Assembly (NCBI RefSeq): GCF_007997215.1
Contig: NZ_VORW01000007.1
Location: 1-64,000, forward strand
Direction of reading: 5' to 3'
Source of the DNA: Algoriphagus aquimarinus
Lineage (GTDB): Bacteria > Bacteroidota > Bacteroidia > Cytophagales > Cyclobacteriaceae
Length of the DNA stretch: 64,000 bases
Part shown: one piece after another, positions 8,396-16,609 of the stretch
How the letters are laid out: each line of letters opens with the position of its first letter
How positions within the stretch are numbered: position 1 is the first letter of the stretch
Translations under genes and position numbers: made by a program
The notes under the pieces: model-generated
Seen by the model: the letters and a program-made list of their open reading frames with translations, nothing else
Databases searched by the model: none
What the model was told of the DNA's origin: nothing

Positions 8396-8636
8396 ATCTT
8401 TAATTCTTCGCTAGTCTTGATTTTTGGCTGAATACTATGACTTATACATACGGGCAGGAATCTGTTATTAAAGTGCGGCCTCGGAATTAAATAGCTTTAC
8501 ATTCAGCTACAAATATCTACATGCTGGCAGTTTCAAAGATCTTCACATAGCAATTGCAGAATAAGTAGGTAAGGTGAAAAATCGATCAAGAATTAAACTT
8601 ATAAAAACAAAAAAGCCGCATAAGCGGCTTTTTTGT
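8396..8636 (+). ncRNA. Candidate small RNA, possibly 6S-like
   Basis: The 343-base gap 8312-8654 has no credible gene, but it holds a -7 element, a foldable sequence and a terminator in that order. The sequence can form a rod. Bases 8399-8405 and 8416-8421 pair with 8591-8597 and 8585-8590 as a terminal stem; 8440-8445 pair with 8561-8566; 8457-8463 pair with 8537-8544 (one bulge); and a small apical hairpin joins 8492-8496 to 8505-8509. Unpaired arms 8446-8456 and 8545-8560 would form a central bubble. A terminal stem about 200 bases across, a central bubble and an apical stem are features of 6S RNA. The pairing was found by eye, with no energy calculation or covariance, so identity is only a proposal. 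Confidence 0.4.
8610..8636. terminator. Bidirectional terminator
   Basis: AAAAAGCCGC, loop ATAA and GCGGCTTTTT form a stem with A runs on one side and T runs on the other, so it can stop transcription in both directions. It serves the minus-strand DUF4494 gene and, if it exists, the plus-strand small RNA. Confidence 0.85.
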
Positions 8637-8654
8637 TTTTATAATTGAGGTAAT

Positions 8655-9152
8655 CTACTCTTCATCTTGCGTAACTGCTGACACTGGTCTGAAGTTGCCT
8701 TCAGGCAATTGCTCAGCGACTTCGTCTCTTTCATATGGGAAAACTTCTACAATCGGGCTTTCCACTATATCTGGGACTCTGAAACTTACTAGCATATTGC
8801 CCAAGCTTTCCTGAATTCTATCGTAAGCTTCCTTGACGTCATTGGCAGTGACAATCATGTATTGAGTAACCTTTTTTTCTTTGCCACTTTCTCCATCTGC
8901 GACCATGTAAGAGATTTTGCATTTGTGCCATATATCAGCATCCTCATAGAAAAACACATCTACAATGTTACTCTTACTGATGCCGGTCACTTGGAAATCT
9001 CCTCTAATCTGAGAAGCTAGTCGATCATAAAGGATCGCTTCCGATTCGGTAAAGGATACCGCATCCACTAGGTATTGCTCAGAAATATTCTTCAGCAATC
9101 CTTGTTCATTTTCTTTCGCGTACTTGACTTTGCACAAAAACCAGGTTCTCAT
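8655..9152 (-). CDS. DUF4494 domain protein
   Basis: This is a 165-residue cytosolic protein of the DUF4494 family, common in Bacteroidota and of unknown function. The family hallmarks are the opening MRTWFLCKVKY, the block EQYLVDAVSFTESEAILYDRL, and the second half with CKISYMVADGESGKEKKVTQYMIVTA. It has no signal peptide or membrane segment. The acidic C-terminal tail after about residue 135 is variable in the family. It stands alone, has a good promoter upstream and the bidirectional terminator directly downstream. Confidence 0.85.
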   Translation of the reverse strand: MRTWFLCKVKYAKENEQGLLKNISEQYLVDAVSFTESEAILYDRLASQIRGDFQVTGISKSNIVDVFFYEDADIWHKCKISYMVADGESGKEKKVTQYMIVTANDVKEAYDRIQESLGNMLVSFRVPDIVESPIVEVFPYERDEVAEQLPEGNFRPVSAVTQDEE

Positions 9153-9170
9153 ATCTTTCTATTTGAATTT

Positions 9171-9200
9171 CGAAGGTAAAATTTATACTTAGAAGGACAA
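9171..9200 (-). promoter_or_regulatory. Promoter of the DUF4494 gene
   Basis: On the minus strand TTG (9200-9198), 19 bases, then TACCTTCG (9178-9171), ending 18 bases before the start codon. This has the same form and spacing as the rsfS promoter, including C instead of T in TTCG. Confidence 0.5.
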
Positions 9201-9369
9201 GAGGATTTTCATTCAAAGAATTACCTAATCTACTGTCATTGAGATTAAGTAGCTGATTGTCAAGTTGATTTATTTGGTGGGGGAAAAAGGTTAGAAATTG
9301 AAAGAACGGAAAGCTTCCTGAATTGTGGGGAGTAAAAGAAAAGCAGTAAATTATCGAAAAACCTATTAC

Positions 9370-11676
9370 ATGCGGGATAAAATCTGGTACAGCTTCCCTG
9401 TACAATTATTTTTGCTTCACTTGAGAAAAAATTTAGGGCTAACACTTATATGGGTGGTCCTAATGGGAGTTATTTTGGAATACTTGGGTGTTGTATTGGG
9501 GATTCCATATCTTTTTCTTGATCCTGAATATTTACATCGGGTTTCTTGGGTAAGCTTTTTCTTGATGGGAGTGGGGTTTGCAGTTTTGACTATGGGGTTT
9601 CATATGTCCACTTATATTATGGATGGAAGGCATTTCCCCTTTTTAGCCATTGTTAATAAGCCGTTTATTCATTACTGCGTGAATAATGGACTTATTCCAC
9701 TGATTTTTTATTTAGTATATATTACCAGATTTGTGAGTTTCCAACTTGGCAATGACCTTTCCAATGACTGGGAAGTATTATATTATTTCCTCGGTTTTTT
9801 AGGAGGGGGTGTAATTACCTACTCGCTTATATTTGGGTATTTTGCTTTTACTAACAAGGATTTCTTTATCCTTTTTGCTGGAACTGTCGACAAAAGGCTC
9901 CGCAAAGTCAGATTGACGAGAGGGAATGTAATCAGCCAATACAAGGATCTAAAAACTCAAAAATATAAGGTTCTTTACTACCTGAATATTCATCTTCGCC
10001 CTGAAAAAGTTAGACCGGATATTGGCAGATTTGAAGGGACAAAGTTGCTTAGAGTCTTCGATCAGAATCATTTGAATCTGTTTATTATTCAAGTAGTTTT
10101 AATTCTTTTCGTCTTGTTTTTGGGGTTTTTTAAAGAGAATCCATACCTACAGTTGCCTGCAGCGATGAGTGCAACTTTATTGTTTGCTATTCTTATTATG
10201 CTGGTTGGAGCGGTTAGTTTTTGGCTGAGAAGATGGTCCACTTTTGCCGTATTTGCTTTTCTGTTTCTGGCTAACTATTTCAGTAATTTTAATTTTCTTA
10301 ATCGCCCTCACGAGGCTTATGGATTAGATTATTCTGTACCTCCAGTGACTTATAGTTTGGCTCACATGGATTCACTATTGACTCCAGAAATAGTCAAAAA
10401 AGATCGGGATAATGTATTGGAGATTCTGGAAAATTGGAAAGCTAAGTTTCCTGAGGAAAGTAAGCCTAAACTAGTGATGGTTGCAGCAAGTGGCGGAGGA
10501 CAACGGGCAGCGCTATGGACTGTTAAGGTCCTACAGAATATTTATGAAATTGAGCAAGGAGAGGTTCTAAAACATACAGAATTACTTACAGGGGCTTCAG
10601 GTGGAGTGTTAGGTGAAGCATTTTTCAGGGAAGTTTACCTTAGGTCATTGACAGATTCTTTGGTAGACCCAATGGATTCAAAGTACCTAGATCAAATCTC
10701 TGCGGATAATCTTAACCCCATTATTTTCACTTTGCTGGTGAATGATTTATTGATTAGAAATCAAAACTTCCATTACAATGGGCATAAATATCTTAAAGAC
10801 AGAGGATTTGCTTTTGAAGATCAATTAAATAAAAATACAGATGGAATCTTGGATAAGCCTATTTCTGCTTATAAAGAACCTGAATTCTCAGGAAGTATCC
10901 CACTGCTTCCAGTGACAACTTTGATTACCAATGATGGCAGGAAACTGGTGATTTCTCCTCATTCCATGTCTTTTTTTGGGACTTCTCTGTTAGGGAAATT
11001 TGGTTCGGAAGAGAAAAAACAAACGATAGACTTTCTTAGATTTTTCGAAGGGCATGACTCAAAGAATCTACGCTTCCTATCTGCATTGCGGATGAGCGCT
11101 ACTTTTCCATTCATTACTCCTAATATCGAACTTCCCACAGCGCCAATCATGGAAACGATGGATACTGGATTGTCTGATAATTTTGGCATTCAGGATGCAC
11201 TTCGATTTATGTATGTTTTTCAATCTTGGATCAATGAAAATACCGGTGGAGTAGTACTGGTTACTATTCGTGATTCAGAGAAAATAACGGAAATAGCACC
11301 TAGTTTCCCTCCGAGAATTTTCGAGAAGATTTTCACCCCTCTCAAAAACATTTATGCGAATTGGGACAATGTTCAAACTATTCAAAATGAGGTTCTTTTC
11401 AACTATATGGCAGAATCTATGCCTTTTGATCTGGAAAGAATAGAGTTTGAATATGCCCCGGAAAAGGTACAGGCGGAAAAATTGACAGAAAGTCAAGAGA
11501 CAATGCAGCGAGCATCTCTAAATTGGAGACTGACTGCTAGAGAGAAAAAGTCAATTCTAGAAAGTGTCTATACGCTTAAAAACCAAAGCTCACTCAAGCG
11601 TTTAGAAGAGTTGTTTGCCAAAAATCAGCCTGTAAAAGAGGATAGTGTCCTAGTAATAAAGGATAATCCTCAATAA
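9370..11676 (+). CDS. Membrane-anchored patatin-like phospholipase
   Basis: The protein is 768 residues from the ATG at 9370; the frame extends to a GTG at 9325, but ATG is preferred. The N-terminal half carries about six to seven hydrophobic helices (for example LTLIWVVLMGVILEYLGVVLG, in two shorter parts, and the pair around residues 235-295). The C-terminal half is a patatin domain. It has the glycine loop SGGGQRAALW near 374-383, nucleophile Ser410 in GASGG (GxSxG) and Asp598 in DTGLSDNFG, where DG[GA] is usual. Patatins hydrolyse acyl esters of membrane lipids through this Ser-Asp dyad. The substrate is unknown. Its 3' end overlaps the convergent Mpo1-like gene by 7 bases. Confidence 0.8.
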   Translation: MRDKIWYSFPVQLFLLHLRKNLGLTLIWVVLMGVILEYLGVVLGIPYLFLDPEYLHRVSWVSFFLMGVGFAVLTMGFHMSTYIMDGRHFPFLAIVNKPFIHYCVNNGLIPLIFYLVYITRFVSFQLGNDLSNDWEVLYYFLGFLGGGVITYSLIFGYFAFTNKDFFILFAGTVDKRLRKVRLTRGNVISQYKDLKTQKYKVLYYLNIHLRPEKVRPDIGRFEGTKLLRVFDQNHLNLFIIQVVLILFVLFLGFFKENPYLQLPAAMSATLLFAILIMLVGAVSFWLRRWSTFAVFAFLFLANYFSNFNFLNRPHEAYGLDYSVPPVTYSLAHMDSLLTPEIVKKDRDNVLEILENWKAKFPEESKPKLVMVAASGGGQRAALWTVKVLQNIYEIEQGEVLKHTELLTGASGGVLGEAFFREVYLRSLTDSLVDPMDSKYLDQISADNLNPIIFTLLVNDLLIRNQNFHYNGHKYLKDRGFAFEDQLNKNTDGILDKPISAYKEPEFSGSIPLLPVTTLITNDGRKLVISPHSMSFFGTSLLGKFGSEEKKQTIDFLRFFEGHDSKNLRFLSALRMSATFPFITPNIELPTAPIMETMDTGLSDNFGIQDALRFMYVFQSWINENTGGVVLVTIRDSEKITEIAPSFPPRIFEKIFTPLKNIYANWDNVQTIQNEVLFNYMAESMPFDLERIEFEYAPEKVQAEKLTESQETMQRASLNWRLTAREKKSILESVYTLKNQSSLKRLEELFAKNQPVKEDSVLVIKDNPQ

Positions 11677-12149
11677 GAAAATCCCCACTTTTTGTAAATA
11701 AAGTGCATTAACCATGCAGGACCTATCAGCAAAAACTGAAGATCTCTAAGAAATGTGGGTTTTTTACCTTCAATCTTATGACCATAAAACTGCATGAACC
11801 AAGCCAGAACAAATATTCCAAGGCTAAACATCCAGAGCTTTCCGGGGAAAGTTAGGTCTATGAAATTAGCGACGGCAAGGCATAATGACGAAAAAAGGAA
11901 CATGCCCAAAGTAAGGGGAGTCGAGAGCATGAGGTAATAAATAAGAACCAAAACTAGCGCTACGGTAGCCCAATTGGCAAAATTGCCGAGGAAAGGCATC
12001 ACTTCAGGTAGTGGTCCAACAGGAATACTGAAAATCAAGCCGACAATACTGAAGAAAATTGCAGGTACACAAAACCAGTGTATGAGCTTATTTGTCATGT
12101 TTTGATGACTCAACCCGTATTCTAGAAATAACGCATCAATTTTTCTCAT
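11670..12149 (-). CDS. Mpo1-like (DUF962) membrane protein
   Basis: The 159-residue protein has the DUF962/Mpo1 pattern: a first segment with Tyr11, His15, Asn17, Asn20 and His24 (YGLSHQNMTNKLIHWFCVP), then about four hydrophobic helices and a C-terminal FYGHKIEGKKP block with another conserved His. In yeast, Mpo1 is an iron-dependent dioxygenase that shortens 2-hydroxy fatty acids by alpha-oxidation; bacterial members are presumed to be similar, but this is inference. It converges on and overlaps the patatin-like lipase gene, which could release acyl chains, and is divergent from the DAO-type oxidoreductase gene. Confidence 0.82.
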   Translation of the reverse strand: MRKIDALFLEYGLSHQNMTNKLIHWFCVPAIFFSIVGLIFSIPVGPLPEVMPFLGNFANWATVALVLVLIYYLMLSTPLTLGMFLFSSLCLAVANFIDLTFPGKLWMFSLGIFVLAWFMQFYGHKIEGKKPTFLRDLQFLLIGPAWLMHFIYKKWGFSY

Positions 12150-12171
12150 GGTATATTGGGTTTTAATCGCT

Positions 12172-12197
12172 TAGATTTATTTAAAATACTAAATCTA
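12172..12197. promoter_or_regulatory. Operator-like inverted repeat between divergent genes
   Basis: TAGATTTA (12172-12179) and TAAATCTA (12190-12197) are perfect inverted arms with a 10-base spacer. They lie midway in the 75-base gap between the Mpo1-like and DAO-family genes. The position suits a regulator controlling both promoters, but the AT-rich arms could also be chance. Confidence 0.35.
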
Positions 12198-12224
12198 TTT
12201 TAATTCCTTTTTCTAAAATTCGAA

Positions 12225-13352
12225 ATGTTCAGTTATTGGGAGACAAAACACTTTTTTGATTACGATCTTATCGTGGTAGGCTCAGGCTTCGTGGGCTTAT
12301 CCACGGCCATTCATTACAAGGCAAAACACCCCAAAGCAAACGTACTTGTATTAGAACGCGGAGTTTTCCCAACGGGCGCAAGTACCAAGAATGCAGGTTT
12401 TGCCTGCTTTGGAAGTTTAACAGAGATTTTGGATGATTTCTGGCAAATGACCCAAGATGAAGTGTTGGCTTTAGTGGAGCGCCGTTATAAAGGCCTAAAG
12501 TCGATTAGAAAGCAATTTGGAGATAAAAACCTAGGGTATGCTCATACCAATGGCTATGAACTACTAGAACCAAGCCAACTGGAAGCTGTGGATCAGATAA
12601 CTGGAGTGAATAATCTTCTTAAGCCCGTTTTCAAAGAAAATGTGTTTTCTCTGGTAAAGAATCCCGGGAAAATGGGATTTGCTGAGCAGATTAAAGTGGT
12701 AGTGAAAAATAAATTCGAGGGAGAATTGGATCCCGGGAAGTACATGAATTCACTGTGGAAACTAGCACAGCAGGAAGGAATCAGAATATTAACGGGTGTT
12801 TCTGTCTGTGAAATCAGGAAAGATGAAGGAATAGTAATAGCTGAAGATGGCAACGGAAAAACAAATCTGGAATTCAAATCGAAGAAAATTGCTGTTTGTA
12901 CCAATGCATTCACGAAGAAACTTTTACCAGAGTCAGATATTCAGCCGGGAAGAGGTTTGATTCTTTTGTCTAAACCTTTGGACTTCCATGTTCCTTGGAA
13001 AGGAACCTTTCACATGGATAAAGGCTATGTCTATTTTCGTCAGATTGATGGAAGACTCCTCTTAGGTGGAGCTAGGAATAAGGATTTTGTAGGTGAAGAA
13101 AGTACGGATTTCAGTGTCAATCCAAAAATAAAATCACATTTAGAAAAACTTGCCAGGGAGGTGATCTTTCCGGGAAAAAGTATGATGTGGGATACTGAAT
13201 GGACTGGAATTATGGCTTTTGGCAAAATTAAATCTCCACTTATACAGCAGGTGGGAGACAAAACTGTTGCTGCGGTACGTCTTGGCGGAATGGGCGTGGC
13301 AATAGGTTGGCAAGTAGGAAAGGAGCTTTCTGTAATTTTGTCCAAGATGTAA
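12225..13352 (+). CDS. FAD-dependent oxidoreductase, DAO family
   Basis: This 375-residue protein has the dinucleotide fold of D-amino-acid-oxidase-type flavoproteins: GSGFVG with Gly19, Gly21 and Gly24, the ERG acidic strand end, then TKNAGFACFGS, which resembles the flavin-contacting loop of the family. The C-terminal part has GKIKSPLIQQV and VRLGGMGVAIGWQVG, the usual second FAD contact. Family members oxidise amines or amino acids; the substrate here cannot be told. It is a different branch from the second DAO protein at 25599. It is followed by nhaC after 49 bases and may be co-transcribed. Confidence 0.83.
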   Translation: MFSYWETKHFFDYDLIVVGSGFVGLSTAIHYKAKHPKANVLVLERGVFPTGASTKNAGFACFGSLTEILDDFWQMTQDEVLALVERRYKGLKSIRKQFGDKNLGYAHTNGYELLEPSQLEAVDQITGVNNLLKPVFKENVFSLVKNPGKMGFAEQIKVVVKNKFEGELDPGKYMNSLWKLAQQEGIRILTGVSVCEIRKDEGIVIAEDGNGKTNLEFKSKKIAVCTNAFTKKLLPESDIQPGRGLILLSKPLDFHVPWKGTFHMDKGYVYFRQIDGRLLLGGARNKDFVGEESTDFSVNPKIKSHLEKLAREVIFPGKSMMWDTEWTGIMAFGKIKSPLIQQVGDKTVAAVRLGGMGVAIGWQVGKELSVILSKM

Positions 13353-13401
13353 TTAATTTTTTTTGTTAGATTCAGACTCTTAACTCACCAAACCCCAATT
13401 A

Positions 13402-14865
13402 ATGCAAGGTTTTACCCGCACTCCAAAAGTTATTGACGCACTGATTCCCCTGGTTTTTTTGATTGTCCTTTTGGTATTGAATATTCAAGTTTTCGGCACA
13501 GATGGACTTTCGGGTTCCAACCAAATCGTGCTAATTCTATCCTCCATGGTTGCCGCTTTGGTAGCAATCTTTCGCTTAGGTTTCAATTGGGAGACACTCC
13601 AAGATGGTGTCATTAAAAGTATCAGTGCGGCGATGTCCAGCATCTTGATCTTGTTTCTTATTGGAGCTCTTGCCGGTACTTGGTTGCTTAGTGGGATTGT
13701 GCCAGCAATGATTTATTATGGCCTTCAGATTTTGAGTCCAGCTATATTCCTAGTGGCAGCATGTATAGTTAGTTCTATTGTTTCCGTAGCTACAGGAAGT
13801 AGCTGGACTACAGTTGCTACTGTGGGCGTTGCGCTATTGGGTATAGGCAAAGCATTAGGTTTTGAAGAAGGAATAATTGCTGGAGCGATCATTTCCGGAG
13901 CATATTTCGGAGATAAAATGTCACCATTATCGGATACGACTAATCTAGCTCCTGCCATGGCGGGAACAGATTTATTCACTCACATTCGGTACATGGCGAA
14001 GACTACTATTCCGTCAATTAGCATTACACTTATCATCTTTATAGTGATTGGTTTGAATTATGAAACCAACGGCTCTGTGAATGACGTACAGGCTATATCG
14101 GATGTGATTTTACAGAAATTCAACGTGACTGGTTGGTTGTTTGTCGTGCCACTATTGGTAATAGTAATGATAGTCAGAAAAGTGCCTGCTATTCCGGCAT
14201 TGCTTACAGGTGCTCTTTTAGGAGGGCTGTTTGCCTTGATTTTCCAACCAGACATCATTCGCCTGATTGCAAATGAGAATGCATCTTATGCCTATCAGAG
14301 TTTCAAAGCGGTGATGATGTCTCTTTACGGAGAAATCAGCATTCCTACTACCAATGATGTGGTAAATGAATTGCTGGTTACTAGTGGGATGGGAGGCATG
14401 ATGAATACCATTTGGCTTATTATTGCTGCAATGGTATTCGGTGGGATCATGGAGGAAAGTGGTATGCTAAGAGTCCTTGCGGAAGCAGTGATCCAGAAGG
14501 TTCATAGTGTAGGCTCCTTGATAGCATCCACAGTTGCCACTTGTGTTTTCTTTAATATCACCACTTCAGATCAATATTTGGCAATCCTAGTGCCTGGCAG
14601 AATGTATGCAGATGTGTATAAGAAGAGAGGTTTGGCACCAGAAAATCTAAGCAGAACGTTGGAAGATTCAGGAACGGTAACCTCGGTGCTTGTGCCTTGG
14701 AACACTTGCGGAGCCACGCAAGCGTCGGTTTTGGGGGTAGCTACCTTGACGTATGCGCCTTTTTGCTTTTTCAATATTATTAGTCCCTTTATGACCATTC
14801 TATATGGATATTTCAAAATTGGGATCACTTATTACGACGACGTAGAAGAAGAAAAATTGGTATGA
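13402..14865 (+). CDS. nhaC: Na+/H+ antiporter NhaC family
   Basis: The 487-residue integral membrane protein has about 11-12 hydrophobic helices. Family motifs include the polar GSSWTTVATVGVALLGIG and the GAYFGDKMSPLSDTTNLAPA loop, where charged residues cross the membrane, and a second repeat-like NITTSDQYLAILVPGRM and LVPWNTCGA. NhaC exchangers expel Na+ in return for protons and support pH and salt tolerance, which fits a marine or saline life-style. Its stop overlaps the start of the downstream exonuclease gene (ATGA), so the two are translationally coupled. Confidence 0.93.
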   Translation: MQGFTRTPKVIDALIPLVFLIVLLVLNIQVFGTDGLSGSNQIVLILSSMVAALVAIFRLGFNWETLQDGVIKSISAAMSSILILFLIGALAGTWLLSGIVPAMIYYGLQILSPAIFLVAACIVSSIVSVATGSSWTTVATVGVALLGIGKALGFEEGIIAGAIISGAYFGDKMSPLSDTTNLAPAMAGTDLFTHIRYMAKTTIPSISITLIIFIVIGLNYETNGSVNDVQAISDVILQKFNVTGWLFVVPLLVIVMIVRKVPAIPALLTGALLGGLFALIFQPDIIRLIANENASYAYQSFKAVMMSLYGEISIPTTNDVVNELLVTSGMGGMMNTIWLIIAAMVFGGIMEESGMLRVLAEAVIQKVHSVGSLIASTVATCVFFNITTSDQYLAILVPGRMYADVYKKRGLAPENLSRTLEDSGTVTSVLVPWNTCGATQASVLGVATLTYAPFCFFNIISPFMTILYGYFKIGITYYDDVEEEKLV

Positions 14866-15461
14866 TTCCATTTAAGATTACAAAAGATGAGGTAAACGCT
14901 CTTCCGCTGGGACAGTTTGAGGGCGAAATGTTTTTAATTGATAAACTTGAAGATGTAGAGGAGGTGGCTGAGTTTCTTGTGCAGCAGCGAGTGATAGGCT
15001 TTGACACAGAGACTAAACCAGCCTTTCAAAAAGGTGTGATCAATCAAGTGTCTCTACTTCAGCTTTCTACTTCTACACAAGCTTTTCTCTTTAGATTGAA
15101 TGAAATTGGTTTTCCTGACTCCATCCGTAACATCCTAGAAAAAGAGAGTATTGTGAAAGTTGGGGCAGCTGTTCATGATGATATCAAAGGATTGGCAAAG
15201 CTCACGGACTCTTTCTACGCTAATTCTTTTTTCGATCTAAACGATGAGCTTAAAAGAGTTGGTTTTATCAATATTGGTGTGCGTAATCTTTGTGCGATGG
15301 TTCTCGGAATCCGAATTTCTAAATCAGAGCAAGTTTCAAACTGGGAAGCAGAAAAACTTACGCTTAAGCAACAACGCTATGCAGCCACTGATGCTTGGGG
15401 ATGTTTGGAAATATTCAAAAAGCTTAAAGCAGAAGGATTTCTTGATCCGTTATTTAAGTAA
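14862..15461 (+). CDS. 3'-5' exonuclease domain protein (DEDDy, RNase D/WRN type)
   Basis: The 199 residues form a single exonuclease domain. The DEDDy acidic residues are visible: Asp48 and Glu50 in IGFDTETKP, Asp106 or 107 in AAVHDDIKG, and Tyr173 with Asp177 in YAATDAWG. The HRDC domains of full-length RNase D are absent, so it is a stand-alone nuclease like the exonuclease half of WRN. Whether it acts on RNA or DNA cannot be seen. It starts inside the nhaC stop codon and its own stop overlaps the convergent YigZ-type gene by 8 bases. Confidence 0.88.
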   Translation: MIPFKITKDEVNALPLGQFEGEMFLIDKLEDVEEVAEFLVQQRVIGFDTETKPAFQKGVINQVSLLQLSTSTQAFLFRLNEIGFPDSIRNILEKESIVKVGAAVHDDIKGLAKLTDSFYANSFFDLNDELKRVGFINIGVRNLCAMVLGIRISKSEQVSNWEAEKLTLKQQRYAATDAWGCLEIFKKLKAEGFLDPLFK

Positions 15462-16080
15462 GGGTTAATTCCAACCCTTCAATTTCCTCAAGTGAGCTGA
15501 CGATTAGCTCTTCCAATCCTTTTCTGAACTCCAAATTCATTTGGCAATCCAACGTCATTTCCTGTGACAGAATATCAAGGTCATGAGCTTTGATAAGTTT
15601 CATAACATCGTTCATTACTGGATAAGGAAACTGAATGGAAACAGAGGTTTTTACTTGCTCTTCTATGATCTCATTTTCTTCAATAGCCATAGCAGCGGAA
15701 GTTTTATAGGCTTGAATCAAGCCACTCATTCCTAGCTTGGTTCCCCCAAAATAGCGCACGACAACTATCAGGATGTCGGTAAGATTATTTGACCTGATCT
15801 GTCCCAAAATCGGATCTCCAGCAGAATGATTGGGCTCTCCATCATCATTAGCTCTAAATTGATCCCCGTCCTTCCCTAGCGTCCAAGCAAAGCAATGATG
15901 CCTCGCGTCATAGTATTTTTTCCGAAGCTCGGCTAGATGGATTTTGATTTCCTCTTCATTTTTTACTGGATAGGAAAAGTATAGAAACTTGCTGCTTCTG
16001 TCTTTGTACAGACCATCGCTAGTTCTGGAAATCGTAAAAAATGTATCTTCGAATGCTGACTCGTCGCCGAAGTCTGACAT
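15454..16080 (-). CDS. YigZ/IMPACT family protein
   Basis: This 208-residue protein belongs to the UPF0029 (IMPACT/YigZ) family. The N-terminal half has the family motif region ARHHCFAWTLG, DDGEPNHSAGDPILGQI and VVVRYFGGTKLGMSGLIQAY; a second ferredoxin-like domain (DUF1949 type) follows. IMPACT relatives in eukaryotes bind Gcn1 and modulate the response to starvation; bacterial members are of unknown role. On the minus strand TAAATTCG (16111-16104), a -7-like element, lies 23 bases before the start. Confidence 0.9.
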   Translation of the reverse strand: MSDFGDESAFEDTFFTISRTSDGLYKDRSSKFLYFSYPVKNEEEIKIHLAELRKKYYDARHHCFAWTLGKDGDQFRANDDGEPNHSAGDPILGQIRSNNLTDILIVVVRYFGGTKLGMSGLIQAYKTSAAMAIEENEIIEEQVKTSVSIQFPYPVMNDVMKLIKAHDLDILSQEMTLDCQMNLEFRKGLEELIVSSLEEIEGLELTLT

Positions 16081-16183
16081 GGATTAGGTGAGGTTGATGA
16101 GCAGCGAATTTAGAAAATTAACAATTGGGTAACGGTTTATCCATTCGAATTATCTTAATTTTAGCTAGAGGAAATTTTAACCA

Positions 16184-16609
16184 ATGCTCGAATCTATAAC
16201 TGCTCAAGCACCGTATGCATTAAGTCTTCCTGGTAATTCCAGCGAAACTGGAAGTCTTCACTTTTGGGAGAATTTTGAACTCTTTCCTGATGGTATTCAG
16301 CGATGTTTTTGGATATCAGGTGTAAAGGAAGATGATACGCGCGGCAATCATGCGCACTGGCAAGAGTCACAAGTGATCGTCGCAGTAGCCGGAAGCATTC
16401 AGTTGGAAATATATTCAGCACAGGGTAAGGTTTATAATTTCGAATTACATTCGCCTGAGCAGGCAGTTTTTATTCCCCCTTTAAATTGGTTAATCGCTAG
16501 ATTTTCACCCAACTCAGTGTTGCTTGGGATGTCAGATCGAGCTTTTTCAGAAAATGATTATATCCGAGACCTAGATTATTTTGGAAAGCTTCAAGAAAGA
16601 AATAAGTGA
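16184..16609 (+). CDS. FdtA/WxcM-like sugar 3,4-ketoisomerase-type cupin
   Basis: The 141-residue single cupin matches the FdtA/QdtA/WxcM C-terminal family, whose members convert dTDP-4-keto-6-deoxyglucose into the 3-keto sugar before amination. The active-site stretch TRGNHAHW with His56 and His58 is present, as are the beta-strand patterns LFPDGIQRCFWISGV and FIPPLNWLIARFSP. The usual motif RGxHAHK has Trp in place of Lys. It begins a three-gene run with an acyltransferase-like protein and a glycosyltransferase, so it probably helps build a modified deoxyamino sugar for a surface glycan. The matching aminotransferase type (DegT) is 41 kb away. Confidence 0.82.
   Translation: MLESITAQAPYALSLPGNSSETGSLHFWENFELFPDGIQRCFWISGVKEDDTRGNHAHWQESQVIVAVAGSIQLEIYSAQGKVYNFELHSPEQAVFIPPLNWLIARFSPNSVLLGMSDRAFSENDYIRDLDYFGKLQERNK

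Noticed and set aside
8451-8500. tRNA-like sequence in the PAS-DUF4494 gap
   Set aside because: No T-loop (GTTCGANTC-like) and no acceptor stem pairing.
13725-14258. Minus-strand frames within nhaC
   Set aside because: Low-complexity Ala/Pro/Thr translations complementary to the membrane protein; no independent evidence.
16104-16111. TAAATTCG as a firm promoter for the YigZ-type gene
   Set aside because: The -33 box is absent at 19-21 bases, so it is mentioned only as a possible element.
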